From Porphyra umbilicalis (Eukaryota; Rhodophyta; Bangiophyceae; Bangiales; Bangiaceae), in contig KV918763.1 in assembly GCA_002049455.2 (NCBI GenBank), forward strand, positions 620,001 to 684,000: DNA of 64,000 bases, read 5' to 3'. Positions 43,196 to 54,081 of the stretch are shown piece by piece. A program made the position numbers and the translations under genes. Below the pieces are notes generated by a model, which was not told where the DNA came from, ran no database searches, and saw only the letters and a program-made list of their open reading frames with translations. The stretch's first letter is position 1. Each line of letters starts with the position of its first letter.

Positions 43196-44451
43196 CCCGG
43201 CCGTGGGGCGGGGTCGGCGCGCCGCCGCCCCGCGCGCGCCGCACCCCCCGCGCGCCGCGCATGACGCACGGGCGCGGGTCGTTTGGTCTGCGGCGGCCCG
43301 TGGCGGCCGTTGCGCGCGGCGGTGGGGGTGTGTGTGTGTGTGTGTGCACGGGCGGGGGGGGGGCGGGGGGGCGGGGTGACCGCCGCCCTCTGCCCGCGCG
43401 TGTCGCGCGGATGGGCGGCGGGGGGGGGGGGGGGGGGGGGGGGAGAGTGGAAGCCCCCGCGCGGCGTGGGCGCGGTGCCCCCTCCCCCGTCGTGGGCGCC
43501 CTCCTTGGATTCCTCCCCCCCGCCCCACTCCCCCCCCCCCCCGCCGTGGGGTCATGGCACCCCCGCGGTGGCGCCGTCGGGTGGAGCCGCCTGCGCCGGC
43601 GCGCGGCGGCGCCGGCGGGGACGTGTCAGCGGGTCGGCCCCCGCGGGCGGCGCACCCGCCGCGCGCGTGCCGCGCGCGGCGCCGCGCGGCGGCGAGAGGG
43701 CGCGCCGACGGCGGGGGGGGGGGCGCACGCTGACACGGCACGGCCATGGGGGCGGGGGCGGGGGGGGGGGGGGGGGGGGGTGGTGCTGGGGACGCCCCGC
43801 CCTTTGACCCACCCCCGCCCGCCGGCAGCCGCCGCCGGCCGGAAACCCGTGGCGCGCCGCCCGTCTGCCTCGCGCCGGGGGGGGGGGTGCGCACCACCGC
43901 GCGCGCGCGCACGCGCGCGCGCGCGCGGCCGCCGGGGGGCGGGGGCGCCCATGGCGCGGCCGCCACCTGCTGCTGCCGGCCGTGCCGCGGCGCGCGGCGG
44001 GGGAGGCGCGGCGGCCCATCGTTTTTCTCGGGGACGGCGGTGGGGCGGCCGACGGGGGGGGGGGGGGGGGGGGGGCGAAGGAGGGGACGACGCCCCGCCG
44101 CGGCCGCGGGGCGTGGTGCCGCCAGACACGCCGGCGTGGCCGGCGGGGGGGGGGCCCCGCGTCGCCGCGTCGCGGCGCCCGCGCGTCGCCGACGCGGGCG
44201 GCCCACAGCAGGCGTGGAGCGGGCGCGGCGCGTGGCGGGCCGCGGCGCGCCGGCGGGGGCGCCGCCCCTCCCCCTCTGCCCGTCGGCCACGGACGGCGCC
44301 CCGCGTCGGGGGCGGGGGGGCGGGAAAGGCGTCAAAAGCGGCGGCGGCGGGCGCCGTCTACCACCCACCACCCCCGCCACGCCGCGCACCCACACCCGCG
44401 CCGCGTCGGCCCGTGGTGCACGGCGTGTGCCGCCTTGCCCTCTGCCCGCCT

Positions 44452-44514
<63 letters not shown>

Positions 44515-44646
44515 CGACGGGCCTCCGTGGGCGTGGGCGGTGGCACCCACCCGCCGCTGACGGACTGGCGGCGGCGGCGGTGCTCGCCGGGAGGTGCCAA
44601 CCCGTGCGTTCCCCCCCCCCCCCCCCCCCCCGCTCTCCCCCTCGCC
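42500..44646. other. GC desert: long G and C runs, no supported gene
   Basis: Almost only G and C, with more than ten homopolymer runs of 10-20 bases on alternating strands, a (GT)n stretch near 43330 and (GCC)n/(CGG)n tracts. All six frames stay open for hundreds of codons, so ORF length means nothing here. The last part is likely the promoter of the matrix-protein gene. Many G runs could form G-quadruplexes. Confidence 0.5.
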
Positions 44647-46587
44647 ATGGCCGTGACGGCGGTGCTGGTGGCCGCCGTGGCGGTGGCCACCACCGCCGCC
44701 TCGGCAGCGTCGGCCACGCCGACGGGGCCCGGCGCCGCGGCGGCAACCGCCGCCGTGTCTGCCTCTGCCGACGGCGCGGCGGCGCCGTCGGCCAAGCAGT
44801 ATGGCGGCTACGCGTCGCCGTATGGGCGCTACTACAACCCGACGGCGTATGGCGGCGACGGGCGGTCGCCCGCGTCGCTGTACGACCGGTTTGGGCGGCC
44901 GCCGGCGTATGGGCCGCCGGCCACGAGCAGCAACGGCAATGGCAATGGCAATGGCAATGGCGACGGCGGCGGGGGTGTTGCGGGCGCGGCGACGGGGCGG
45001 GGCGGCGGCGCGTATGCGCCACCCGCGCCGTACAACCCGTACGGCGCGTATGGGGGCTATGGCCACGACGGGCGTGGCGGGTATGGCGGGTATGGTGGGT
45101 ATGGCTCGCCGCCGCGGGCGTATGCGCCGCCGCCGCCGCAGCCGCGGGCGTATGCGCCGCCGCCGCCGCAGCCGCGGGCGTATGCGCCGCCGCCGCCACC
45201 GTCTGAGGGGTCACCCTACTACACGCCGCCGGGGCCGTACGCGGCGCCCGCGCCGGCCGCCGAGGCGCCCGCCCCCGCGCCTGCCGACGCGCCCGCGCCG
45301 GCGCCGGCCGACGGGGCGGCGGCCGGCCCCGGGCCCTACTCTGCCCCTGCGCCGGCGGAAGAGGCGCCCGCGCCGGGCCCTTACGACGCGCCCGCGCCTG
45401 CGCCGGCAGAGGAGGGGCCGGGTCCGTATGCGCCGCCCGTCCCTGCGCCGGCAGAGGAGGGGCCGGGTCCGTATGCGCCGCCCGCCCCCCCGCCGGCAGA
45501 GGAGGCGCCCGCGCCGGGTCCGTACGATGCGCCCGCCCCTGCGCCGGCAGAGGAAGGCGCACCGCCCGCGCCCGTCGCCCCCCCCCCCCCACCTACTACG
45601 CGCCGCCGCCGCCGCCAAAGGACAACCCCTACTACTATGGCCCGCCGGCGCCGCCGCCGCAGGACAACCCCTACTATGCGCCGCCCGCGCCGGCCCCCCC
45701 CCCGTCTACGGGCCAATTGACCCGTCGTTTGGCGACGGCGACGGCTACTATGGGCACGTCGTCAAGGACCCCCACGTGCGCGCCTTTGACGGCTCCCCCG
45801 AGTATGATTTCCAAGGCAAACCGTCGCGCACGTACGCGCTGCTCGCCGACGCGTCGCTGCACGTCAATGCCAAGTTCAAGGCCGGCCCCCGCTGGGGCAG
45901 CTCCTTCCTCGGCACCGTCGGTGTGACGGGCGCCGCCGGGGACCGGGTGGCCATTGCCGAGTGTGGCTACTCGTGCATGGACGTGACGGTCAATGGGGAG
46001 CCCCTCGACGCGGACAATGCCGACGGCGTGACGCTCGCCGCGTCGGGGCTCCACGTGGCGCTGACCGACGATGGCTTTTCGCCGACGGCGACGGTGCGGC
46101 ACGGCACCTACACGCTGTCGGTCGTGTCCCCCCCGCAAGACTTGTTGTGGAAGGCGGGCGCGGAGGACGCACCGCACGTCGACTTGGCGGTACGCCTGCG
46201 GTCGCCGCCCGTGTCGCCGCACGGGGTGCTCGGCCGCTCTGCCGCGCACCTGGTGTCCGCCGTCGCAGCGGCGGCCGACGGGGACGACCTCAAGGCTACC
46301 GCGTCGCGGGTGGCGGCGCAAGGCACCAAGCGCGACTTTCAAACAAAGGGGCTGTGGGACCCCGCGTTTCGCTTCCAACGCTTCTTCCCGGGCGACGCGG
46401 CCGCCGCGGCGGGCGCCGCCGTTGCCGCCGCCTCGCGCGCGGCGGTGGCGGCGGCGGGGACGGGGGGGCGGGCGCGCCACCCGCCGCCGCCGCTGCCAGT
46501 GGCGGGCGGCGCGCCCTGCTGGTGGTGGCCGAGGGGGAGGCGCCGCCGCTGGCGGTCGCCTCCCTCCGCTCGTCCCGCCGCGTGTAG
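44647..46587 (+). CDS. secreted Tyr/Pro-rich extracellular-matrix-type protein with a VWD/root-cap-like C-terminal domain
   Basis: Signal peptide MAVTAVLVAAVAVATTAASA, then a Gly/Tyr-rich region (YGGYASPYGRYY, GYGGYGGYG), three PRAYAPPPPQ repeats, several APAEEGPGPYAPP-type repeats, and KDNPYYYGPP/QDNPYYAPP repeats. This is an extensin-like architecture suggesting a cell-wall or matrix component that could be cross-linked through Tyr. The C-terminal ~230 residues are globular: DPHVRAFDGSPEYDFQGKP, YALLADASLHVNAKF and a Cys pair around AECGYSC, resembling the DPHF...D...F.G opening of von Willebrand D-type and plant root-cap/LEA-related domains. Frame changes at C13 (45578-45590), C10 (45694-45703) and a G run near 46462 are needed. 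The last gives the more protein-like end ALLVVAEGEAPPLAVASL at TAG 46587; without it the frame runs to 46681. Confidence 0.7.
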
Positions 46588-46972
46588 AGGGCGTGGCGGA
46601 GGGTGTGGGGGGTGGGGGGGGGACTGTGGAGGGAAGCAATCTGCGGCGCCCCGTCGCGTCGACGCGTGCCTTGTACATTGAGCGTGGGGGGTGGGGGGGG
46701 GGAGGTGGGGCTGGTGGGGTAGGGGCGGGCGGGCACGCGCGTCAGAGAGGACGGTGCCGGCACCCGCGGCCGCCGGAGGGGGGAGGGAGGCAACCGCGAG
46801 GGAGCGCATGAACATTTAAACGTGTGTTGTTAGCTACCGCCGCACGGTCACGGCGGGCGCCGCCGCGTCGGGCGCCACCCCGCCACGCACTGTCACCACA
46901 AACGCAGGGGCGGTTTGCGCGTCAAACAAAAAAATAAAAAAGCGGACGGACCGTGCCCCTTACCCTAAAACT
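46588..46972. other. short region between converging genes
   Basis: 3' ends of the matrix-protein gene (plus) and the NAPE-PLD-like gene (minus) face each other here. An A-rich stretch (about 46925-46940) may hold polyadenylation signals. No other gene is seen. Confidence 0.4.
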
Positions 46973-47597
46973 TTAGACGGTCATCCCGCGGCCGAGGACC
47001 CCCCTCCCCCCGTCGCGGTCGTCGTCGCGGTCGTCGTCGCTCCCACCGCCGCCGTCACCGTCACCAACCACCTCGACGGGCATCCCGACCGGCACGGCGC
47101 GGAGGACCCCCCCCCCCGGCACCCGCGCGTTGGCCCGCGCGAGCGCCGCCACCGGCTCGAGCACCCCCTCCGTCGTGAGTACAAACGTCCCCCAGTGCAC
47201 CGCCACCGCCACGTCGGCGCCGACAGCGGCCACGGCGGCGACCGCCTCGGCCGCGTCCATGTGCTGCGCCCGCATCAGCGCCCGCGGGTGCGTCGCGCCA
47301 ATCGGCACGGCGGCGCCGTGGACGCGGCCGCCGCCGGCGGGCGCCGCCGCGGCGGCGGCAGCGACTTCGGGAAACACGGGGCAGTCGCCCGAATCGCCGA
47401 CGGCGTAGAGGGTGATGCCGGGGGCGGCGAGGAGGTATCCCCCCCACAGCGACCGACACACGTCGGAGAGGGTGCGGCGGGACCAGTGCTGCGCGGGCGT
47501 CAGCGTGAGGTTGGTGGCCGCGGCGGGGGGGGGGGGGGGGGGCGCCCCCGCCGCCGCCGCCGCCGCCGCCCCCGCCGCTACGATCACCCCAGCCGGC

Positions 47598-47630
<33 letters not shown>

Positions 47631-48419
47631 ACCCGCCGGGCCACCCGCCGCCGGCAGGGTGACCGACCCCCACCACGCGAGTTCCGTGACGCGGGCGGGC
47701 GGCACGCCGACCTCGGGCCCCGTCACCCACGCGCCGAGGCCGAGGGGCACCACCACGGCCGCTGCCGGAAAGGCGGCGGCGAGCGCCGCCACCGCCGCCG
47801 CCTCGGCGTGGTCGTAATGCGCGTGCGTGATGGCCACGGCCGACAGGTCCGCCCCCGCCTCGGCGAGCAGCGCCCGCAGGTGGGGCACGCCGTCAAACGG
47901 GGGCGGCTGGAGGCGCACGGGCGCCGGCGCCCGTCGCGGCCCCGCCACCCGCCCAAACACCGGGTCGACGAGCACCGCCGCCCCCGGCCCCGCTTGCAGC
48001 AGCACCGACCCGTGGCCGAGCCACGTCATCCGCCCCGCCCCCAGACGCGGCGGCGCCAAGGCGCCCGCCGTCAGGCGCACGGGGGGAAAGGCGGCCGTGA
48101 CCGCCGCCGACGCGGCGCCATACCAGCGCCCGACGCCGAGGGAGGTGGCGGCGGCGCCGTACCACGACCGGGTGGTGAGGAGGGTGAGGAATCGCCGCGG
48201 GCGGGGGAGGCCGGGGAAGGTGGGGAAGGGGTTGGTGAAGGCCCGCCCGTCGGCGGTGAGGGTGGTGACCGTCGCCGCGCCGGGGGGGGGGGGGGGAACA
48301 ACCCCGCTGCGTAGGGGAGGGGGGGGGGGGGTGCCGCAGCTGCCAGTCGACGGCGGCGGCGGCGGCGAGGGCGGCGACAGAGAGGGTGGAGAGGAGGATG
48401 GCCCGGGGGGGGGGGCCAT
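46973..48419 (-). CDS. NAPE-PLD-like metallo-beta-lactamase-fold phospholipase
   Basis: Predicted zinc hydrolase like N-acyl-phosphatidylethanolamine phospholipase D, which releases N-acylethanolamines from membrane lipids. Motifs in order: RMTWLGHGSVLLQ, ITHAHYDHAE (the H-x-H-x-D-H metal site), LTPAQHWSRRTL, YAVGDSGDCPVFPEV (bridging Asp region), AAVPIGATHPRALMRAQHMD and AVHWGTFVLTTEG (final His). PAQHW, PIGA...PR, QH(V/M)D and HWGTF are hallmarks of the NAPE-PLD branch. ATG 48419 is followed, after a one-base adjustment in G11 (48405-48415), by AILLSTLSVAALAAAAAVDW, a likely membrane anchor or signal. Two more frame changes fall in G15 (48282-48296) and G18 (47525-47542). Every metal ligand region is intact, so I read the shifts as homopolymer errors. 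Confidence 0.85.
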
Positions 48420-49176
48420 GGTGGGGGGGGGGGGGGGGTTGTGGCGGAATGGAGAGGGTGGGCGAGCGGCCCCTGGGGGGGGGGGGAGGTGCACAGGCGG
48501 TTGGGGAAGCGAAGCGGGTGAGCCAAAGGAGAGAGACAGGGGGGGGGGAGGGGGGCGCGTGCGACCACACGGCCTTGGGCGGGGGCGGGTGCCGCTGAGG
48601 AAGCTGCGGGCGGGCCGGGCGGGGCCGCAGGGGACAATGGGCGGCGCGCCCGCCGGGAACGAGGCGGGCGCGGGGGGGGGGGGCGCGGGTGCCACCGCCG
48701 CAATCGGGCGCTGGCCGGCGGGGCGACGGGGCGCGGGGACCGACGCGCGGCGTCGCGGCGCGGGCGCCAAGCGTGCGAGGGGGGATCAATCCGCGGAGCG
48801 TGACCGCCCCCGCCGTGATCGCGCTCGCGGTGTGGCGCGCGGGCGGCCGCCGAGCCCAGCGGCGGCCGAGGCACCGTCGGGGACACCCGACCGATGCACG
48901 CCGATTGACATGCGGGTCCTACCGCGCCGTCGAGTTCATTTTGCGTCTGGGGAGGGGGGGGCACGGCCGCGGCGCAGCAGCCGTGAGAGGCCGGCCACGT
49001 CGACTCGCGGGGGCCCGCGCGTGGACAAAAAAGGCTCGAGACGCGGCCGAGCATGGATGAGACACAGCGAGCTCCCTATGGACACAAAAGAGACTGGAGT
49101 GCAGGCAAACGAGGCCCACGTGTCGCAACGATGGCGTGTGGCAACTGGAGCCCCCTCGCCGCCCCCCTCCCCCACC
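48420..49176. other. spacer between NAPE-PLD-like and Pescadillo genes
   Basis: Upstream region of the NAPE-PLD-like gene and 3' region of Pescadillo (both minus strand). Extremely G-rich up to 48680. Frames opening further upstream lack an ATG with a supported leader. No gene recognised. Confidence 0.4.
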
Positions 49177-51258
49177 TCAAGCCTTGGCCGACCGCGTGCT
49201 CCGCTTGCTCCGCTTGGTCGTCGGCGCCGGCGCGGCGGCCGCCGCCTCGGCCGCCTCGATGCGCGCGCGCTTGGCGGTGAGGCGGTTGCCCACGGCGGCG
49301 CCCTTGCGGTCGGCGGCGGTCGCCGCCGCGTACGCCTTGCGCTTCTTCTTGGACATCATGGTCATGGCGAGGCGCTTGGCGTCAGCCTCCTCGGCGGCGG
49401 CGCGGGCGGCAATGACCTCCTCGTCCTCCTCCACGTCTTCCTCCTCCTCCTCCTCCTCCTCCTCGTCCTCGTCCTCCTTGCCTTCCTCCGCGCCATCAAC
49501 GTCGCCTGCATCGTTGCCGCCGCCGGCGTCGGCACCGGCAGCGTCGCCTGGCAGCGTAACGACGGCCTCCCCCCCCCTGCCGACGGGTCCGGGCAGGCGC
49601 TCGCCCTCCCCATCGTCGGCGCCAACGCCAAACGCGGCCGCCGCTTCGGCCACGACGCTCTCGTCACCCGCCCGGATGCGGTCGATCATGGCTTGGAAGC
49701 GGGGCACGTAGCCGCCCTCGGACGACGGGTCGACAAACGGGCTCAGGTGCGGGGGGAGCTTCCCGCCGACCGCGTACATGGCCGGCGGCAGCGGCAGGCC
49801 GGCATTGATCGAATCAAACACCCACTGCGGCTGCACGTACTCGGCGCGGAGGAGGCGGCCGCGGATCGACGGGCGGTCCGCCACCCAGTGAGTGACCGTG
49901 GCGAGGAAGGCGTCGCGGGCGGATGTGCCCACGGGCGCCGCCGCCGCCGCCGCCGCCTCGCCACCGCCCTTCTTTTGCATTTTCTTTTGTTTTGGCAGCA
50001 CCACGCCCGGCGCAGAGGCGGCGGCGGCGGCGGTGCCATCACCGTCGCCGTCACCGCCGGGGATGTCGCCTTCGGCAACGACACGCGCCGCGCCGCAGGA
50101 GAGGAGCGCAAACTCGAGTTCGGGCACGGGCGTTTCGCGGCCGAGCACAATGACCGCGCCGGCAAAGATGGTTTCCGACGCTGCCGACCGCTCCCCGGGG
50201 GGAGCCCCGTCGCCAGCCTCGACGGCCATGCCCGTCGGCTCGTCACCGCCGCCGTCCGCGACGGGCGCGCCGGCGCCGGTCGCGGGGGTGGGAGGCGTGG
50301 CGCCGGCGGTGCCGTCCATGGCGTCGCCGTCGCCCGTGTCGCCATTGTTGCCACCTTCCTCCTCCTCGTCATCCTCCTCGGTCGCGGCGGTCGCGGCAAC
50401 AACGTCCGCCATCCGCGTCTGCGCCGCGGCAATGGCGTCTTTGGAGATGGCTGGCGCCGCCGCCGCCGCCGCTGGCGGCCCCGTGACAAACGATGTGACC
50501 AGCCGCCCCGACGCGGTCGCCGACCGGTCGGCGACGGGCGGGTAGGCCCACCCCGTCGATGCGTACAACTTGTAGTTGACCACGTGCAGGACGGCCGTGT
50601 ACAGCTCCATGAATGTGAGCATGACGCGGTAGTCAACGTCTGCCGGCAGCTGCTGGGAGAAGCGGTGCGGCACGCACCAGGTGATGAGCTCCCCGCCAAC
50701 GAGCGCTTGGAAGTAGTAGCCCTTGACGCTCGCAAAGGCCTTGCGGAGCCCCCCCGTGCGGGCGACGTAGTGGGTAAACTCGGCGAGCAGCCGCGACGCG
50801 GTCACCACGACCGTCGGTTGGATGGGCTTGGCCGCCGGCAGGGAGGCAAAGAGGGCCACCAAAGACAGGGCGTCGTCCAAGTCCCGCAGCGCCGCCTCAA
50901 ACGTCGGGTAACGCTCCCGAATAATGTGCTCAAGGGTGTAGCGGGGACGGGAAGCTTTGAGTGCGGCGACCACGTCGTGCTGCTTCTTGGCCGCCGCACG
51001 CCGAATTTTCTTGGCGTGCGCCGACGACGCGCGGAAGGTGGCGAGGAGGGGCTCGTGGGCTAGGAAAGCCACGTCCTTGCGCAGGTAGTAGGTCTTGTTG
51101 GGGCCCTCCACCTTCTTCTTGGGCTCTCGCGGGAAGATGCCCTTGAGGATGCACAGCCGCCGAAAGTCTTTGAGGGACACTTGGAGCTTGCGCAACGCCT
51201 TGGTACGCGTAATGTAGAGGACCGCATTGCCGCGGGTGCCCTTCTTGAGCGGCCTCAT
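49177..51258 (-). CDS. PES1: Pescadillo homologue, ribosome biogenesis factor
   Basis: Nucleolar protein of the PeBoW/Nop7 complex needed for pre-60S rRNA processing. The 693-residue frame is intact. The N-terminal Pescadillo domain (about residues 1-270) shows LKKGTRGNAVLYITRTKALR, LQVSLKDFRRLCILKGIFPR, KTYYLRKDVAFLAHEP, YPTFEAALRDLDDALSLVAL and DVDYRVMLTFMELYTAVLH, all close to the family. A BRCT domain covers about 360-500 (ETIFAGAVIVLG ... VTHWVADRP ... YVQPQWVFDSINAG), with a lineage-specific Gly/Ala/Lys insertion at about 399-446. The C-terminus has an acidic Glu/Asp tract (about 585-612) and basic KKKRKAY and KRSKRSTRS stretches, as in other Pescadillos. ATG 51258 starts directly with the conserved RPLKKG. 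No intron, although the family often has many. Confidence 0.95.
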   Translation of the reverse strand: MRPLKKGTRGNAVLYITRTKALRKLQVSLKDFRRLCILKGIFPREPKKKVEGPNKTYYLRKDVAFLAHEPLLATFRASSAHAKKIRRAAAKKQHDVVAALKASRPRYTLEHIIRERYPTFEAALRDLDDALSLVALFASLPAAKPIQPTVVVTASRLLAEFTHYVARTGGLRKAFASVKGYYFQALVGGELITWCVPHRFSQQLPADVDYRVMLTFMELYTAVLHVVNYKLYASTGWAYPPVADRSATASGRLVTSFVTGPPAAAAAAPAISKDAIAAAQTRMADVVAATAATEEDDEEEEGGNNGDTGDGDAMDGTAGATPPTPATGAGAPVADGGGDEPTGMAVEAGDGAPPGERSAASETIFAGAVIVLGRETPVPELEFALLSCGAARVVAEGDIPGGDGDGDGTAAAAASAPGVVLPKQKKMQKKGGGEAAAAAAAPVGTSARDAFLATVTHWVADRPSIRGRLLRAEYVQPQWVFDSINAGLPLPPAMYAVGGKLPPHLSPFVDPSSEGGYVPRFQAMIDRIRAGDESVVAEAAAAFGVGADDGEGERLPGPVGRGGEAVVTLPGDAAGADAGGGNDAGDVDGAEEGKEDEDEEEEEEEEEDVEEDEEVIAARAAAEEADAKRLAMTMMSKKKRKAYAAATAADRKGAAVGNRLTAKRARIEAAEAAAAAPAPTTKRSKRSTRSAKA

Positions 51259-52651
51259 GTCGGCGGCGGTGGGGGGGGGAGCGCGCACGCCGTGGCCGCG
51301 AGACCAGCGGGACGGGACCAGAGTCAGAAGTCGACGACGCGGTCGTCGGGTTGGGAGAGCAGAGAGCACTCCCTAGACCAGGAGCGGGGCTAGGACGACT
51401 GCCAATTCTGGAGAAGCGCCCAGACGCCGACGTACAGTGGGGCACCCGGTGGGTCGGGTCGACGACGCGGCACCGATGGCTTTAGCACAGACGGCTCTCC
51501 GGCGGTGAAACGGGCTGTTGCCGTCGTCGACTCATTGCGTTGGTTTTTGTGCCACAAATACACTTGGGCAAGGGACATTACTTCGATAGTATTTGTATTG
51601 CACATAGCGGTCGAAGCGATCGTCACATAACGTCGGAGTTTAAATATGTTTAGGTATGCTATATATCAAGATGGTTCATAAACGACATTCCGTGTCAATA
51701 TGATTCGACCAACTCGACTTGACTTTTTAGGATTGGAGAGTCCGGAGACACAGCATGATTCTTGACGTGACCCATCAGGATTTCTATCGAGTGATCTACT
51801 GCTCCGAGCGGGTTCGGTGTTTCTCGAAGCTGCGCGGATGGCCGGGCCACACGGCTGGCGACGCGTGGTGGCGAGTGTGGGGCCAGGACCGACCGGCTGG
51901 CGAGCAGGCCCCGCTTCTTCTCAAGACGCCTGATTGTGACCGTGTGCTCAAAGCGCAACGGCTGTGCCAGCGGGGACAGAGTGCACACTAGCCTCCGAGA
52001 GTGGGGGCTGCGGTGGCTGACTCTGTCTGTGCGTTTGCCTCGTCCGGGTGGGCGGCTCCCGTCGCTCGTCACCCGTCGCATCGCCGGGGCCTGGCCTCAA
52101 GAGGGCGGGCCGCAACCCACGGTGACCGGTCGAGCATTTCCGCGTCGGCGGGTGAGGCCCGCCCGAAGAAGCGTGGGGCTGAAGAGAGGCTGGACTTTCG
52201 GCTGCCCAGGAGATCTTTCAGGCGGCGGTGCTTGTGGCCCCGACTCGATGCTCTGGTGTTCTGGACCAATAGGAAGCTGCAGGTCAGTGTTTGTGGCTAT
52301 TGCGGGCTGGAAAGCACCACTCGTCGACCCAATCAAAACAGTTGCCCATCGTCCTTTTCTTCGCGCTGTCCTTTTCTCCAACCCACCGCAGCAGCATCGG
52401 GAACACCATTGCCGTAGGATGTCTGCCCTTAGAGGGCTCTCCGGCCAGAAAACGATACGGGGCGAATCGTCGCCGCAAACTGTCTGTCAACACATGCTTT
52501 GACTATGCTGCGCGTTCAACCTGCACCGACACAAGGGCATGATCCCTCAGGAAGATCCCGATGCCGTGGGGTGGGTCACACCTGCAACCAGTGGGCGGGA
52601 AGAGCCCGTGGCAGGGCCAGGCCACCCGGGCCAACCCACCCTACTGTTATT
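51259..52651. other. intergenic, no supported gene
   Basis: The first 100 bases are the Pescadillo leader and promoter. The rest is lower-GC sequence with short overlapping frames and no recognised domain. Confidence 0.35.
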
Positions 52652-52675
52652 CCATCATGGCATATGCCATGATGG
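52652..52675. repeat. perfect 24-bp palindrome
   Basis: CCATCATGGCAT followed immediately by its exact reverse complement, with a CATATG centre. It is isolated in non-coding sequence. Confidence 0.8.
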
Positions 52676-52787
52676 CGGTGCCGTATCCATCTCACGAGCC
52701 TGTCGGCTAGACCCAGAGGGCTTCGCCGGGTACCCAACCAAGGCTCACGTGCTGGAAGGGAGGATATTCTGTCAGAGGGTGCTGAGG

Positions 52788-54040
52788 CCCAATTAGGGAT
52801 GACCAATCGGTTAATCGCAATTGGTTGAAATTGATTAAATCGGGCCAAAACATAAAATCGATCTCGAACCGGTTCGGAGACAGATAAATCGGGCCATTCG
52901 ATTTGAACTAACTCCCGGAAATGTCCAAGCTCATACGCGTCTTGAATCGGTTAGAATAGAGTATTTACAAATTGATAAGCTTTTTCATCCAAGGATCCAA
53001 TGAGAATGGTCGCTGGGTCCGCAGTGCAGCGGACGATGGTATGTGAAGGGCCCTGCTCCCCATGCAGCAACAACCACGCTCGAGCCGAAGCACTGTCTGT
53101 TACTCTCATGTCCTCCATCTACCTCCACGGGTCGCGTCAGAGCAACCAGATACGGAGAACTTCAGAGAAGGACTTCGGGTGTGGGGAAAACGGTCGCTTC
53201 ATGTGGCAGATGCCGAAGTAGAATGTGGCTGATGCGTCGGCTTTGCGATGGCCCTTACGAGGTTAGTGCTCTCTTAGGAAGGCACCGAGCAGTAAGCAGT
53301 TCTCCACCATTCAAGGCCCGCATAGGTTAGGTGGACACTGTACCGAGGAGTACCTAAACTTGTTCTACATCTACGAGCAGTCACTTCATTGACGACTGCT
53401 TGCCTCCAGGGCATGAACAATATCTGCTGGAAAGGTCTCGATGGCTCATGAGACTCTGTGGCACTGGGGTCCGCCCTCTTCTTCTGCTGCACAAGCTCGG
53501 CCGATCTGAGGGGTAGTCAGCGAAGTGTTATCGCAACAGCCTTTGGTGTCTATTCTACTGGCCGCCTCATTTGAGCCGATTCCCCTCATTTGAGGCTGTT
53601 TTTAATGCCTCTTTGTGACCATGTTCCCGGCCTCAGCTGCTCTTTCTGAGAATAGATCTGGACTCGGCGCAGTTCAGTCACCTATGGGCCAACTCGGCGG
53701 CTGTGTACGATGAAATCTCGGAGGGGGTGCCCCAGACACCCCAAAAAGGCCGCGTTTCCAGGCCATATGAGAGGGAGCCTCATTTGAGCTTCACCTGAGC
53801 CTCATTTGAGCATCGGGAGCAGTAGAATGGACACTAGTACTTTACCAAAAGCGCGTGTGAGATGCGTTGCCTACGGAATGATGTATAAGTTCCTCATTTT
53901 ACCTTATAACTCTGCAGTTTCGGAGGACTTAAATGGCTAGTTGTACAACTGACTACAAATCGGTCTCGAATCGATAATGGGCTGTAACGAAAACCGGTTT
54001 AATCGGCCTGGCTTCACCATCCGATTGAACTTCCCTAGGC
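52788..54040. mobile_element. possible element with degenerate inverted ends
   Basis: The left edge (GGCCCAATTAGGGATGACCA, then ATCGG, followed by repeated AAATCGGGCC and CGAACCGGTTCG motifs) resembles the reverse complement of the right edge (GGGCCTAGGGAAGTTCAATC, then GG, followed by GACCGATT-type motifs). Between them lie four CCTCATTTGAG copies and no transposase. The arms match only in part, so this is a tentative call. Confidence 0.25.
53565..53810. repeat. four copies of CCTCATTTGAG
   Basis: Exact 11-base copies at 53565, 53584, 53778 and 53800, in two close pairs (19 and 22 bases apart). Each contains the inverted CTCA...TGAG core. They lie in non-coding sequence and may be a binding-site pair or decayed repeat. 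Confidence 0.5.
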
Positions 54041-54081
54041 CCAATGCAACTCGCGCGGGCGCGCGAGAGATGCATTGGGCC
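54038..54081. repeat. GC-rich hairpin with long arms
   Basis: GGCCCAATGCA (54038-54048) and TGCATTGGGCC (54071-54081) are exact inverted repeats, and the inner CTCGCGCG/CGCGCGAG also pair, giving a near-perfect stem of about 20 pairs. It sits at the right edge of the tentative 52.8-54.0 kb element. Confidence 0.6.

Noticed and set aside
42586-44646. First part of a 1,044-codon plus-strand frame, and an 884-codon minus frame over the same bases
   Set aside because: All six frames are open because the DNA is nearly pure G/C. The products are Arg/Pro/Ala strings without domains. Only the part from ATG 44647 shows a signal peptide and ordered repeats.
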